Source: Nonomuraea roseoviolacea subsp. carminata
GTDB taxonomy: Bacteria > Actinomycetota > Actinomycetes > Streptosporangiales > Streptosporangiaceae
DNA: 64,000 nt
Reading direction: 5' to 3'
NCBI RefSeq assembly: GCF_024172185.1
Contig: NZ_JAMZEC010000001.1
Location: 7,285,001-7,349,000, forward strand
Position 1 is the first letter of the stretch; each line of letters begins with the position of its first letter. The notes under the pieces are model-generated. The model was given only the letters and a program-made list of their open reading frames with translations, was not told the origin of the DNA and made no database searches. Positions 55,826 through 64,000 of the stretch are shown piece by piece. The position numbers were made by a program, and so were the translations under genes.

Positions 55826-56730
55826 GCGAGAAGCCGTCCGTCACCGACCGGGTCGTCGCCGCGGGGTTCGCGGCCGGCTGGCGGCTCGTGCCGCTGCTGC
55901 CGCGCGGGCTGACCGCGGGCGCCTTCCGGCTGGCCGCCGACCGGGTGTGGGCGCGGCGCGGCAAGTCCGTGCTCCGCCTGGAGTCCAACCTGGCGCGGGT
56001 GACCGGGCTCGCCCCGGGCAGCCCCGAGCTGGGCGAGCTGACCAGGGCCGGCATGCGCTCCTACTTCCGCTACTTCGAGGAGATCTTCCGGCTGCCGTCC
56101 ATCCCGGTCGAGGAGGTCGTGCGGCGCACCCACGTCACGGGGGCCGAGCACATCTTCGACACCGTCGCCGCCGGGCGCGGCGTCGTGCTGGCGCTGCCGC
56201 ACATGGGCAACTGGGACCAGGCGGGCGCCTGGCTGGTCGGCGTGGGCCACCCGTTCGCCACGGTCGCCGAGCGGCTGCGCCCCGAGTCGCTGTTCCGCCG
56301 CTACGTCGCCTTCCGCGAGGGGCTCGGCATGGAGGTGCTGCCGCTCACGGGCGGCGACGGCCACAACTTCGCGACGCTCGCCATCCGCGTACGGCGAGGC
56401 GGCGTCGTCTGCCTGCCGGCCGAGCGCGACCTGACCAAGAGCGGCGTGGAGGTCGACTTCTTCGGCGCCCGCACCAAGATGCCCGCCGGGCCGCCGCTGC
56501 TGTCCGTCCAGACGGGCGCGGCCCTGCTGCCGGCGACCGTCTACTTCCACGGCGACGACTGGGGCATCGACATCCACGAGGAGATCCCGGTGCCCGCCGA
56601 GGGCACCCGCCAGGAGAAGGTGGCGGCGATGGCGCAGAGCCTCGCCCACGTCTTCGAGAAGGGCATCACCGCCCACCCCGAGGACTGGCACATGCTGCAG
56701 CGGCTGTGGCTGGAGGACCTGCCGCGATGA
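55822..56730 (+). CDS. Phosphatidylinositol mannoside acyltransferase (LpxL/HtrB-like)
   Basis: 302 aa. An amphipathic N-terminus, then the acyltransferase signature VVLALPHMGNWDQAGAWLVG (H-x4-D-type), FREGLGMEVLPLTGGDG and VVCLPAERDLTKSGVEVDFF. It transfers palmitate to the mannose of PIM1/PIM2 at the inner membrane face. Its gene is coupled to both pgsA and pimA, the mycobacterial (Rv2611c) order. Confidence 0.9.
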   Translation: MSEKPSVTDRVVAAGFAAGWRLVPLLPRGLTAGAFRLAADRVWARRGKSVLRLESNLARVTGLAPGSPELGELTRAGMRSYFRYFEEIFRLPSIPVEEVVRRTHVTGAEHIFDTVAAGRGVVLALPHMGNWDQAGAWLVGVGHPFATVAERLRPESLFRRYVAFREGLGMEVLPLTGGDGHNFATLAIRVRRGGVVCLPAERDLTKSGVEVDFFGARTKMPAGPPLLSVQTGAALLPATVYFHGDDWGIDIHEEIPVPAEGTRQEKVAAMAQSLAHVFEKGITAHPEDWHMLQRLWLEDLPR

Positions 56731-57857
56731 GAGTCGGCATCGTGTGTCCCTACTCGTGGGACATGCCGGGCGGGGTCAAGCAGCACATCGACGACCTGGC
56801 GCAGGCGCTCATCGCCCAGGACCACGACGTGTCGGTCATCGCGCCGGCCGCCGACGACGACGAGCTGCCGCCGTACGTGGTGGGCGCGGGGCGCGCGGTG
56901 CCCGTGCCGTACAACGGGTCGGTGGCGCGCATGTCGTTCGGCTTCCTGTCGGCGGCGCGGGTGCGCCGCTGGGTGCGCACGGGCGAGTTCGACGTGCTGC
57001 ACATCCACGAGCCGCTGATCCCGAGCCTCGGCGTGCTGGCCTGCTGGGCGGCCAAGGGGCCGATCGTGGCGACCTTCCACGCCTCGTTCACCCGCTCGCG
57101 GGCCATCGCCGTGGCCGAGCCGCTGCTGCGCAGCGCGCTGGAGAAGCTGAGCGGGCGCATCGCCGTGTCCGACGCGGCGCGCAAGAGCCTGGTCGAGCAG
57201 TTCGGCGGCGACACCGTGCTCATCCCCAACGGGGTGACGGTGGCGCGCTACACCTCGGCCGAGCCGCTGGACGGCTGGGGGCCCGACGGGGCCACGATCG
57301 GCTTCCTCGGCCGCATGGACGAGGAGCGCAAGGGCCTGCCGATCCTGCTCGACGCCTTCGCCGAGCTGGGCCCGGCCCGGCCCGGCCTCAAGCTGCTGAT
57401 CGCCGGGCCCGGCGACGCCAAGGATGTCTACGAGCGGCTGCCGCGCGAGCTGCACGACCGGGTGACCGTGCTCGGCATGGTCAGCGAGGCCGACAAGATC
57501 CGGGCCTACCACTCGGTGGACGTCTTCTGCGCGCCCAACACGCGCGGCGAGAGCTTCGGCATCGTGCTGGCCGAGGCCATGGCGTCCGGGGCGACCGTGC
57601 TGGCCAGCGACATCCCGGCGTTCCGCAAGGTGCTGGGGGAGGGGCAGGCGGGGGCGCTGTTCGCCAACGGCGACCCGTCGTCGCTGGCGCGCGAGGCGGC
57701 GGCGCTGCTCGACGCGCCCGAGCGGCGCGCCAAGCTGGCCGAGGAGGCGCTGGTCGCGGTCCAGAAGTACGACTGGTCGACGGTGGCGCGCGACGTGGTC
57801 CGCGTGTACGAGACGGTGACCACCGCGGGCGCCGGCCGCGTGGAGGAAGACCTGTGA
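56727..57857 (+). CDS. pimA: GDP-mannose-dependent phosphatidylinositol mannosyltransferase
   Basis: 376 aa GT-B enzyme. N-terminal MRVGIVCPYSWDMPGGVKQH (glycine loop), FDVLHIHEPLIPSLGVLA and IVATFHASFTRSRA. C-terminal GT4 part ATIGFLGRMDEERKGLPILL, LLIAGPGDAKD and NTRGESFGIVLAEAMASG (E-x7-E). It adds the first mannose to phosphatidylinositol. Overlaps the genes on both sides by 4 nt. Confidence 0.94.
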   Translation: MRVGIVCPYSWDMPGGVKQHIDDLAQALIAQDHDVSVIAPAADDDELPPYVVGAGRAVPVPYNGSVARMSFGFLSAARVRRWVRTGEFDVLHIHEPLIPSLGVLACWAAKGPIVATFHASFTRSRAIAVAEPLLRSALEKLSGRIAVSDAARKSLVEQFGGDTVLIPNGVTVARYTSAEPLDGWGPDGATIGFLGRMDEERKGLPILLDAFAELGPARPGLKLLIAGPGDAKDVYERLPRELHDRVTVLGMVSEADKIRAYHSVDVFCAPNTRGESFGIVLAEAMASGATVLASDIPAFRKVLGEGQAGALFANGDPSSLAREAAALLDAPERRAKLAEEALVAVQKYDWSTVARDVVRVYETVTTAGAGRVEEDL

Positions 57858-58396
57858 CGTCCACCCTGATCGTGCTGATCGCGGGCATCGTGGTGGTGCT
57901 CACCGCGGTGTACGTCTCCTGGCGGGCGGGCCGCCTGGACCGGCTGCACATCCGGCTGGAGCTGGCCCGCGAGGCGCTGGACGCCGCCCTCATGCGCCGC
58001 CGCGCGGTCGTGCTGGAGCTGGCCGGCTCGCGGCTGCTCGACCCGGCCACCTCGCTCGTGCTGGCCGCCGCGGCCCACGAGGCCCGCATCGCCGGGCCCG
58101 AGGAGCGCGAGCACGCCGAGAGCGACCTGTCGGGCGCGCTGCGCGCCGCCGTGGACCAGGAGCGCTTCCGGGAGAAGCTGTCGGAGGCGCCGGGCGGTCC
58201 CGACCTGCTGGAGGAGCTCGACGCGGCCGTGGCCAAGGTCGTCTACTCGCGCCGCTTCTACAACAACGCCGTGGGCGTCACCCGTACGGCGCAGCGCCGC
58301 TGGCTGGCCCGGACCCTGCGCCTGGCCGGGCACACCGAGTTCCCGTCGTTCTTCGAGATCGACGACGATCCTCCGGCGGCCATGGCAACTGAATGA
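57854..58396 (+). CDS. Membrane-anchored hypothetical protein of the pimA operon (180 aa)
   Basis: GTG 57854 overlaps the pimA stop. One N-terminal membrane helix (TLIVLIAGIVVVLTAVYVSW) is followed by a helical cytoplasmic part (RLDRLHIRLELAREALDAAL, YSRRFYNNAVGVTRTAQRRW). The RFYNNAV motif is reminiscent of the NxxV regions in LemA-like proteins. The position after pimA is conserved in actinomycetes. Function unknown; probably envelope related. Confidence 0.75.
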   Translation: MTSTLIVLIAGIVVVLTAVYVSWRAGRLDRLHIRLELAREALDAALMRRRAVVLELAGSRLLDPATSLVLAAAAHEARIAGPEEREHAESDLSGALRAAVDQERFREKLSEAPGGPDLLEELDAAVAKVVYSRRFYNNAVGVTRTAQRRWLARTLRLAGHTEFPSFFEIDDDPPAAMATE

Positions 58397-58460
58397 CCCC
58401 GATTTGGCCCGGCCGGTAAGCTTCTTCCATTTTCCGGGCCGAAGCGGAGGAGTCGTACAG

Positions 58461-59480
58461 GTGCGCCTATCCCGGTTGATCGCCGTCACGCTGGCAGGAG
58501 CAGCCGTCGTGCCGCCGCTGGCGGCGTGCTCGTCGGACGAGCCCGCTCCCGGCAAGGTCCCGCAGGCGGCGACCTCCGCCCCCGTCTCCGCCGAGCCGAC
58601 GGACGAGCCGGACCTGCACCCGTTCACCGGCAAGCCGGCGACGGCGCTCAAGCCGGTGCTCGCGGTGAAGATCGAGAACACCGCGGCCGGCAAGCCGCAG
58701 CTCGGCCTCAGGAGCGCCGACATCGTCTACGTCGAGCAGGTCGAGGCCGGCCTGACCCGGCTCATGGCGATCTTCTCCTCGAAGCTGCCGCCCAAGATCG
58801 GCCCGGTCCGCAGCGCCCGCATCTCCGACCTGCACATCGTGCCGCAGTTCGGCAAGCCGGCCTTCGCCTACTCCGGCGCGCAGACCAAGATGCTGCCGCT
58901 CATCGCGCAGGCGTCGCTGTGGGACGTCTCCGACAGCCGCGCGCCCGGGGCGTACTTCCGCCAGCCGGGCCGCGTCGCCCCCTACAACCTGTTCGCCAAC
59001 ACCAAGGAGCTGCTCGCCAAGGCGCCCAAGGCGAGCAAGGCCAAGGACATCGGGCTCACCTTCGGCGAGGCCCCGGCCGAGGGCGGCGTGGACAAGAAGT
59101 CGTACACGGTCCGCTGGCCCGGAGCGCGCTTCACCTTCGCCTGGTCGGAGGAGAAGAAGCAGTGGCTGATCTGGCAGGACGGCAAGAAGGACATGGCGGC
59201 CGAGGGCGGCCAGCAGAGCGCGCCCACGGTGGTGGTGCAGTACACCAAGACCGAGCGCTCGCAGTTCCACGACAAGAACCAGAGCTACACGCCGCTCGTC
59301 CACTCCGTCGGCAAGGGGTCGGCGGTCGTGCTGCGCGACGGCAAGGCGTACAAGGCGCGCTGGGAGCGCAAGTCCGAGGAGGAGGGCACGACGTTCACCA
59401 CCGAGAGCGGCGAGCCGATGAACTTCGCCCCGGGCCAGGTGTGGATCGCGCTGGCGAGCCGCAAGCCCGTCACACCGTGA
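58461..59480 (+). CDS. DUF3048 family lipoprotein (YerB-like)
   Basis: 339 aa from GTG 58461, with GGAGGAG upstream. Signal peptide with lipobox PLAACSS. DUF3048 N-domain PFTGKPATALKPVLAVKIEN, QLGLRSADIVYVEQVEAGLT, RLMAIFSSKLPPKIGPVRSA, and C-domain NQSYTPLVHSVGKGSAVVLR, MNFAPGQVWIALAS. Lipid-anchored outside the membrane; biochemical role unknown. Confidence 0.9.
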   Translation: MRLSRLIAVTLAGAAVVPPLAACSSDEPAPGKVPQAATSAPVSAEPTDEPDLHPFTGKPATALKPVLAVKIENTAAGKPQLGLRSADIVYVEQVEAGLTRLMAIFSSKLPPKIGPVRSARISDLHIVPQFGKPAFAYSGAQTKMLPLIAQASLWDVSDSRAPGAYFRQPGRVAPYNLFANTKELLAKAPKASKAKDIGLTFGEAPAEGGVDKKSYTVRWPGARFTFAWSEEKKQWLIWQDGKKDMAAEGGQQSAPTVVVQYTKTERSQFHDKNQSYTPLVHSVGKGSAVVLRDGKAYKARWERKSEEEGTTFTTESGEPMNFAPGQVWIALASRKPVTP

Positions 59481-59504
59481 CGTACAAATATCCCGAAAAA
59501 TCAT

Positions 59505-59520
59505 GACATGGTGGCATGTC
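59505..59520. promoter_or_regulatory. Palindrome upstream of pdxS
   Basis: GACATG-GTGG-CATGTC, a perfect 6-bp inverted repeat in the 173-nt gap before pdxS. It may be an operator for a pyridoxal-pathway regulator or part of a terminator for the lipoprotein gene. No T-tract follows. Confidence 0.35.
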
Positions 59521-59653
59521 GGGCCGAGGCCCGTTCAGGACCTACCATGGGTTTGATAGCTGACCGTAGGCGCAGGAGAGGCAGCCGGCCCCGACCCCCG
59601 ATGACGGGACGACGGGCGCGGCCGGCCCGACCGCAGAGTTCGTGAGGAAGACC

Positions 59654-60586
59654 GTGTCCAGCAGCACGCCCGAAGCTTCGTCCACCCCCGGGCCGGCCAC
59701 CGGCCCCGTCACCGGAACGGCCCGCGTCAAGCGCGGCATGGCCGAGATGCTCAAGGGCGGCGTCATCATGGACGTCGTCACCCCCGAGCAGGCGAAGATC
59801 GCCGAGGACGCCGGCGCGGTCGCCGTGATGGCCCTGGAGCGCGTGCCGGCCGACATCCGCGCGCAGGGCGGCGTGTCCCGGATGAGCGACCCCGACATGA
59901 TCGACGGCATCATCTCCGCGGTGTCGATCCCGGTCATGGCCAAGGCCCGCATCGGCCACTTCGTCGAGGCCCAGGTGCTCCAGTCGCTCGGCGTCGACTA
60001 CATCGACGAGTCCGAGGTGCTGACCCCGGCCGACTACGCCAACCACATCGACAAGTGGCAGTTCACCGTGCCGTTCGTGTGCGGCGCGACCAACCTCGGC
60101 GAGGCGCTGCGCCGCATCACCGAGGGCGCGGCCATGATCCGCTCCAAGGGCGAGGCCGGCACCGGCGACGTCTCCAACGCCGTCACCCACATGCGCACGA
60201 TCCGCGGCGAGATCAAGCGCCTCACCTCGCTGCCCGAGGACGAGCTGTACGTCGCGGCCAAGGAGCTGCAGGCGCCGTACGAGCTGGTCGCCGAGGTCGC
60301 CAGGACCGGCAAGCTGCCGGTCGTGCTGTTCACCGCGGGCGGCATCGCCACCCCGGCCGACGCCGCGATGATGATGCAGCTCGGCGCCGAGGGCGTGTTC
60401 GTCGGCTCCGGCATCTTCAAGTCCGGCGACCCGGCCAAGCGGGCCGCGGCCATCGTCAAGGCCACGACCTTCTACGACGACCCCGACGTCGTCGCCAAGG
60501 TCTCGCGCGGCCTGGGCGAGGCCATGGTCGGCATCAACGTCGACGAGATCCCGCAGCCGCACCGCCTGGCCGAGCGCGGCTGGTAG
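59654..60586 (+). CDS. pdxS: Pyridoxal 5'-phosphate synthase subunit PdxS
   Basis: 310 aa; GTG 59654 chosen for GAGGAAG 5 nt upstream. The TIM barrel shows RVKRGMAEMLKGGVIMDVVT, ALERVPADIRAQGGVSRMSD, PVMAKARIGHFVEAQVLQSL (Schiff-base lysine region) and RSKGEAGTGDVSNAVTHMR. With PdxT it makes PLP from ribose-5-phosphate, glyceraldehyde-3-phosphate and ammonia. pdxT is not in the window. A terminator follows and phoD comes next. Confidence 0.96.
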   Translation: MSSSTPEASSTPGPATGPVTGTARVKRGMAEMLKGGVIMDVVTPEQAKIAEDAGAVAVMALERVPADIRAQGGVSRMSDPDMIDGIISAVSIPVMAKARIGHFVEAQVLQSLGVDYIDESEVLTPADYANHIDKWQFTVPFVCGATNLGEALRRITEGAAMIRSKGEAGTGDVSNAVTHMRTIRGEIKRLTSLPEDELYVAAKELQAPYELVAEVARTGKLPVVLFTAGGIATPADAAMMMQLGAEGVFVGSGIFKSGDPAKRAAAIVKATTFYDDPDVVAKVSRGLGEAMVGINVDEIPQPHRLAERGW

Positions 60587-60610
60587 TCCCCGCCGGTAAC
60601 CGCTTCCGGA

Positions 60611-60662
60611 GACCGCCCGCCGCTCCCGCGCCCCGTCAGGGGCCGTGAGGGAGCGGGCGGTC
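60611..60662 (+). terminator. Large hairpin after pdxS
   Basis: GACCGCCCGC-C-GCTCCC pairs with GGGAGCGGGCGGTC, with one bulge, and a smaller CCCC/GGGG hairpin in the loop. 25 nt after the pdxS stop. Confidence 0.6.
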
Positions 60663-60791
60663 GCCGTCTCGCCGGTCGGCGACCGGGGCGGGCGTGGGCG
60701 ATCATCGGCGCGTCGGCTCGGGGCGCGGCGCGTCGCTAGGGCATGATCTTGTCCGGCGGGCGCCGGCCTCCATGATGGAAATTTCCGAATT

Positions 60792-60822
60792 AGGCGATAT
60801 CCGCGAAGGATGTCGCCTTTTT
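60792..60822 (+). terminator. Canonical intrinsic terminator upstream of phoD
   Basis: AGGCGATATCC (60792-60802) pairs with GGATGTCGCCT (60808-60818), 11 bp with one T-G pair, loop GCGAA, followed at once by TTTTT. A true T-tract is rare in this GC-rich genome. It either isolates phoD from pdxS or attenuates a longer leader. Confidence 0.65.
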
Positions 60823-60835
60823 CGTGTTGTGTGGT

Positions 60836-60857
60836 GTTCACCGGAACGTCATGGGAC
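60836..60857 (+). promoter_or_regulatory. Candidate PHO box of phoD
   Basis: GTTCACCGGAA (60836-60846) followed directly by CGTCATGGGAC. Actinomycete PhoP binds 11-bp direct units that begin G(G/T)TCA. The first unit matches well, the second partly. The site lies 51-72 nt before the phoD start, a suitable promoter position. Confidence 0.5.
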
Positions 60858-60907
60858 TCCGTCAGGCTACGGACGTCCTCCACCCTTGATCGTCCCAGGA
60901 GCCACGC

Positions 60908-62596
60908 ATGTCCCAGCTCAACCGGCGGCACTTCCTCGTCACCGGGTTAGCGGCGGGCGCCGCCGCGGCGCTCCCCGCGGGAGCCGCGCACGCCGACCCC
61001 ACCCCCGACCCCGCCGCCGAGACCGCCCAGTCCCTCGCCTCGCGCGGCCTGCGGACCGACCCGTTCACGCTGGGCGTCGCCTCGGGCGACCCGGACCACT
61101 CCGGATTCGTGCTGTGGACCCGCCTGGCCCAGGAGCCGCTGGCCGAGGACGGCCTCGGCGGCATGCCGCAGCGGCCGTTCACCGTGCAGTGGCAGATCTA
61201 CGCCGACGAGAACGCCCGCCGGGTCGTGCGCGCGGGCGTCGCCGTGGCCGCGCCCGAGTGGGGGCACAGCGTCCACGTCGAGGTCGACCACCTGAGCTCC
61301 GACCGCGACTACTGGTACCGCTTCCGCGTCGGCCCGTACGTCTCGCCCATCGGCCGCGCCCGGACCGCGCCGCACCCCCTCGCCTACGGCGGCGGCCTGA
61401 CCATGGCGTTCGTCTCCTGCGCCCAGTACGAGCACGGCCTGTTCACCTCGTACCGGCGCCTGGCCGAGGAGCACCCCGACCTGGTGCTGCACCTGGGCGA
61501 CTACCAGTACGAGTACGCCCGCGACACCTACACGATCCCGGGCGGCAACGTCCGCGACCACGAGGGCCCCGAGACCGAGACGCTGGCCAACTACCGCCAG
61601 CGCCACGCCCAGTACAAGGCCGACCCCGACCTGCAGGCCGCGCACGCCGCCGCGCCGTGGCTGGTCGTCTTCGACGACCACGAGCTCGACAACAACTGGG
61701 CCGACGAGGTGCCCGAGAAGCCCGAGGTGCCACAGCCGAACTTCCTGGCCCGCCGCGAGGCCGCCTTCCGCGCCTACTACGAGAACATGCCGCTGCGCCG
61801 CACCTCGATCCCGCGGGGCATCGACATGCAGCTCTACCGGCGCATCCGCTGGGGCCGGATGGCCACCTTCCACATGCTCGACACCCGCCAGTACCGCGAC
61901 GACCAGGGCTGCGGCGACGGCTACCGCGACTGCCCCGCCGCCGTGGACCCCAACCGGTCGATCACCGGCGCCGAGCAGGAGGCGTGGCTCATCGACGGGT
62001 TCCACAAGTCCCGCGCCCACTGGGACATCATCGGCCAGCAGGTCTTCTTCGCCCAGCGCGACAACAACGCCGGCCCGGCCAAGATCACCAGCATGGACGC
62101 CTGGGACGGCTACGTCGCCTCCCGCCAGCGCATCACCCAGGGCTGGATCGACGCCGGGGTCCGCAACCCGGTCGTCCTGACCGGCGACGTCCACGCCCAC
62201 TGGGCCAGCGACCTCAAGCTGAACTACGACGACCCCACCGGGCCCACGGTCGGCTCCGAGCTGGTCACCACCTCGATCACCACCGGCGGCGACGGGGCCG
62301 ACTCCGACCCCGCCTCCCAGCCGTTCCTGAAGATCAACCCGCACCTGAAGTTCTACAACAACCAGCGCGGCTACGTCCTGACGAAGATCGAGCGCGACGC
62401 GATGACGGCCGACTTCCGGGTCGTGCCGCAGGTCCGCACACCGGGCGCCGCCGTCCACACCAAGGCCACGTTCGTGGTCGAGGACCGCGTGCCGGGCGTC
62501 CAGCAGACGTACCTGCGCCCGCTCGACCCGGCGGCGCGCACCCTCGGCGCCCCGTCGATCGAGGAGACGGTCCGCCTGGAGACCGAGCGTCCCTGA
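60908..62596 (+). CDS. phoD: PhoD-type alkaline phosphatase/phosphodiesterase, Tat-exported
   Basis: 562 aa. Twin-arginine signal LNRRHFLVTGLAAGAAAALP. Then LGVASGDPDHSGFVLWTRLA, the N-terminal PhoD domain, and catalytic residues in FVSCAQYEHG, LVLHLGDYQYEYA, VVFDDHELDNNW and VVLTGDVHAHW, which bind iron and calcium. It releases phosphate from diverse esters outside the cell under phosphate starvation. CGDGYRDC may form a disulphide. Confidence 0.95.
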   Translation: MSQLNRRHFLVTGLAAGAAAALPAGAAHADPTPDPAAETAQSLASRGLRTDPFTLGVASGDPDHSGFVLWTRLAQEPLAEDGLGGMPQRPFTVQWQIYADENARRVVRAGVAVAAPEWGHSVHVEVDHLSSDRDYWYRFRVGPYVSPIGRARTAPHPLAYGGGLTMAFVSCAQYEHGLFTSYRRLAEEHPDLVLHLGDYQYEYARDTYTIPGGNVRDHEGPETETLANYRQRHAQYKADPDLQAAHAAAPWLVVFDDHELDNNWADEVPEKPEVPQPNFLARREAAFRAYYENMPLRRTSIPRGIDMQLYRRIRWGRMATFHMLDTRQYRDDQGCGDGYRDCPAAVDPNRSITGAEQEAWLIDGFHKSRAHWDIIGQQVFFAQRDNNAGPAKITSMDAWDGYVASRQRITQGWIDAGVRNPVVLTGDVHAHWASDLKLNYDDPTGPTVGSELVTTSITTGGDGADSDPASQPFLKINPHLKFYNNQRGYVLTKIERDAMTADFRVVPQVRTPGAAVHTKATFVVEDRVPGVQQTYLRPLDPAARTLGAPSIEETVRLETERP

Positions 62597-62669
62597 CCCC
62601 GCCTCCCGCCGAGCGGCGTCCACGTCATGTGGGCGCCGCTCCTGCGTTCTCCGGAGGCCGGCCGGAATA

Positions 62670-62696
62670 TTAGCTCAGCTAAGTTAGTTGGGCTAA
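62670..62696. promoter_or_regulatory. Tandem MarR operators abutting the start codon
   Basis: TTAGCTCAGCTAA (62670-62682) is a perfect TTAGC-3-GCTAA palindrome. TTAGTTGGGCTAA (62684-62696) repeats it imperfectly, 14 bp on. The second ends 2 nt before the marR ATG, so binding would block transcription or initiation. Confidence 0.6.
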
Positions 62697-62698
62697 GT

Positions 62699-63148
62699 AT
62701 GACCGACCCCAGCACCCCCCGCCCCGGCCAGGCGGACCCCGGCGTGCTCGCCGAGGGCGTCTCCGCCGTCCTGCGCCACCTCGTCCTCCTGCTGAGGCGC
62801 ACCACCGCGGGCCAGCCCGTCACCACCCAGCAGTACGCCGTGCTCGGCTCCCTCGAACAGGGGCCCCGGCGGATGACCGAGCTGGCCGAGGAGCACGCCG
62901 TCCAGCTCCCCACCATGACCGTGCAGATCAACCGGCTGGAGGACGCCGGGCTGGTCGCCCGCGGCGCCGACCCCGCCGACGCCCGCGTCAGGACCGTCGA
63001 GCTCACCGGCGAGGGCCGGGACCGGCTGCTCGCCGTACGGCGGGCCAGGATCGCCCGGCTCGGCCAGGACCTCGCGGCCCTCACCGAGAAGGAACGCGCG
63101 ACGCTCGCCGCCGCGCTGCCCGTGCTGGCCAAGCTCGGCCGCACCTGA
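62699..63148 (+). CDS. MarR-family transcriptional regulator
   Basis: 149 aa from ATG 62699 (MTDPSTPRPGQADPGVLAEG). The winged helix runs through TTQQYAVLGSLEQGPRRMTE, HAVQLPTMTVQINRLEDAGL and RVRTVELTGEGRDRLL. Helical dimer arms flank it. No ribosome site is visible, so the message may be leaderless. It most likely represses itself and the transporter gene 37 nt downstream through the two palindromes. Confidence 0.9.
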   Translation: MTDPSTPRPGQADPGVLAEGVSAVLRHLVLLLRRTTAGQPVTTQQYAVLGSLEQGPRRMTELAEEHAVQLPTMTVQINRLEDAGLVARGADPADARVRTVELTGEGRDRLLAVRRARIARLGQDLAALTEKERATLAAALPVLAKLGRT

Positions 63149-63185
63149 CACCAGTAACACCAGTGACACCCGGAGAAGGAGCACC

Positions 63186-64000
63186 ATGTCATCCGGTGGC
63201 GGAATCCTGCGCCAGCCGACGTCCGTCTGGGCCACCGCGTTCGCCGCGGTCGTGGCCTTCATGGGCATCGGCCTCGTCGACCCGATCCTCCCGTCCATCG
63301 CCCAGGGCCTGAAGGCCACCCCCAGCGAGGTGTCGCTGCTGTTCACCAGCTACTTCCTGGTGACCGCCGTGGCCATGCTCGTCACCGGCTGGGTGTCCAG
63401 CCGCATCGGCGGCAAGCGCACCCTGCTCGCCGGCCTCGCGCTCGTGGTTCTCTTCGCCGCGCTCGCCGGCACCTCCGGCAGCGTCGCCGAGCTCGTCGGC
63501 TTCCGCGCCGGCTGGGGTCTCGGCAATGCCCTGTTCGTCGCCACCGCCCTCGCCGTCATCGTCGGCGCGGCCAGCGGCGGCGCCGAGTCGGCCATCATCC
63601 TGTACGAGGCCGCCCTCGGCCTCGGCATCTCCGCCGGCCCCCTCGTCGGCGCGCTGCTCGGCGACTGGAACTGGCGGGCCCCCTTCTTCGGCACCGCCAC
63701 CCTCATGGCCGCCGGCTTCGTCCTCATCGCCACGTTGCTGCGCGCCACGCCCAGGCCGGCGGTCAGGACCAGGCTGAGCGCGCCCATCCGCGCCCTGGCC
63801 CACGGCGGCCTGTCCACCACGGCCTTCACCGCGCTGTTCTACAACTTCGCGTTCTTCACCGTGCTGGCCTTCACCCCGTTCATCCTCGGCATGTCGCCGT
63901 ACGGCATCGGCGCCGTCTTCTTCGGCTGGGGCGTCTGCGTGGCCCTCGCCTCGGTCTTCGGCGCGCCGCCGCTCCAGCGCCGCATCGGCTCGGTGAACGT
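63186..64000 (+). CDS. MFS efflux transporter (cut by window end)
   Basis: ATG 63186 with AAGGAG upstream; at least 271 residues. Typical drug:H+ antiporter start (WATAFAAVVAFMGIGLVDPI), motif A-like GWVSSRIGGKRTLLAGL, and motif C-like ALGLGISAGPLVGALLGDWN. About eight membrane helices are seen before the cut. Placed behind marR, it is probably an inducible exporter. Substrate unknown. Confidence 0.9.
   Translation, partial: MSSGGGILRQPTSVWATAFAAVVAFMGIGLVDPILPSIAQGLKATPSEVSLLFTSYFLVTAVAMLVTGWVSSRIGGKRTLLAGLALVVLFAALAGTSGSVAELVGFRAGWGLGNALFVATALAVIVGAASGGAESAIILYEAALGLGISAGPLVGALLGDWNWRAPFFGTATLMAAGFVLIATLLRATPRPAVRTRLSAPIRALAHGGLSTTAFTALFYNFAFFTVLAFTPFILGMSPYGIGAVFFGWGVCVALASVFGAPPLQRRIGSVN

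Overview
The window comes from a high-GC Gram-positive actinomycete. GTG and TTG starts are common, and there are WhiB, PIM-biosynthesis and F420-type genes. Gene content and spacing fit Streptosporangiales (Nonomuraea-like), but that placement is inference. It holds two very different halves.

PROPHAGE (1 to about 34,740). This is a siphovirus-type prophage, cut by the left edge of the window and transcribed almost wholly leftward (minus strand). Reading in the direction of transcription from the right end: a tRNA-Val(CAC) 3' remnant marks the attachment site, next to repeats that look like integrase arm sites. Then comes a divergent lysogeny switch, with a plus-strand XRE repressor facing a minus-strand Cro-like/excisionase-like pair and an 18-bp perfect palindrome inside the early promoter. 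The early operon follows, of small genes joined by 4-nt stop/start overlaps: YqaJ-type exonuclease and RecT annealase, a cluster of tiny membrane proteins, a RuvC-like resolvase, a C5 methyltransferase, a zinc-ribbon/WhiB fusion, a MazG-like protein, a beta sliding clamp, an SNF2-type helicase with an amino-methyltransferase, a SLOG protein and a DnaB-like helicase. An 11-copy GGTACA iteron array after the helicase is a likely replication origin. More small zinc-ribbon proteins follow, then a Hin/resolvase-type serine recombinase. The late operon starts with a fibre or appendage cassette. Next are the large terminase, interrupted by an intein, a portal-MuF fusion, a Mu I/Z-like protease with a nested scaffold, a decoration protein and the major capsid protein (cut). 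Tail genes, lysis genes and the true integrase must lie left of the window.

The most unusual element is the terminase intein. Its splicing blocks are intact and in frame. Its homing endonuclease, an endonuclease VII-like HNH protein of 154 aa, is encoded in a different frame (-1) completely inside the intein, while the intein frame stays open through it.

CHROMOSOME (about 34,741 to 64,000). After a terminator come a cytochrome P450, a HAD-like protein, DUF4031 and DUF5994 proteins, and a stress-type group (two CsbD-like miniproteins, a STAS protein, a UBP zinc-finger protein, a fatty-acid desaturase). These are followed by a LysR regulator, an HD hydrolase, a DUF2786 protein, a membrane protein with a C-terminal HTH, phosphoglucomutase, an LLM-class oxidoreductase and a GH25 lysozyme. 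From 48.5 kb lies the actinobacterial thrS - HIT - pgsA - acyltransferase - pimA - pdxS neighbourhood for phosphatidylinositol mannoside synthesis. Here it is split by two minus-strand genes, a GHL10 glycosidase-like lipoprotein or secreted protein and EF-G2. The window ends with a Tat-exported PhoD phosphatase behind a possible PHO box, and a MarR-MFS pair with tandem operators next to the marR start codon.
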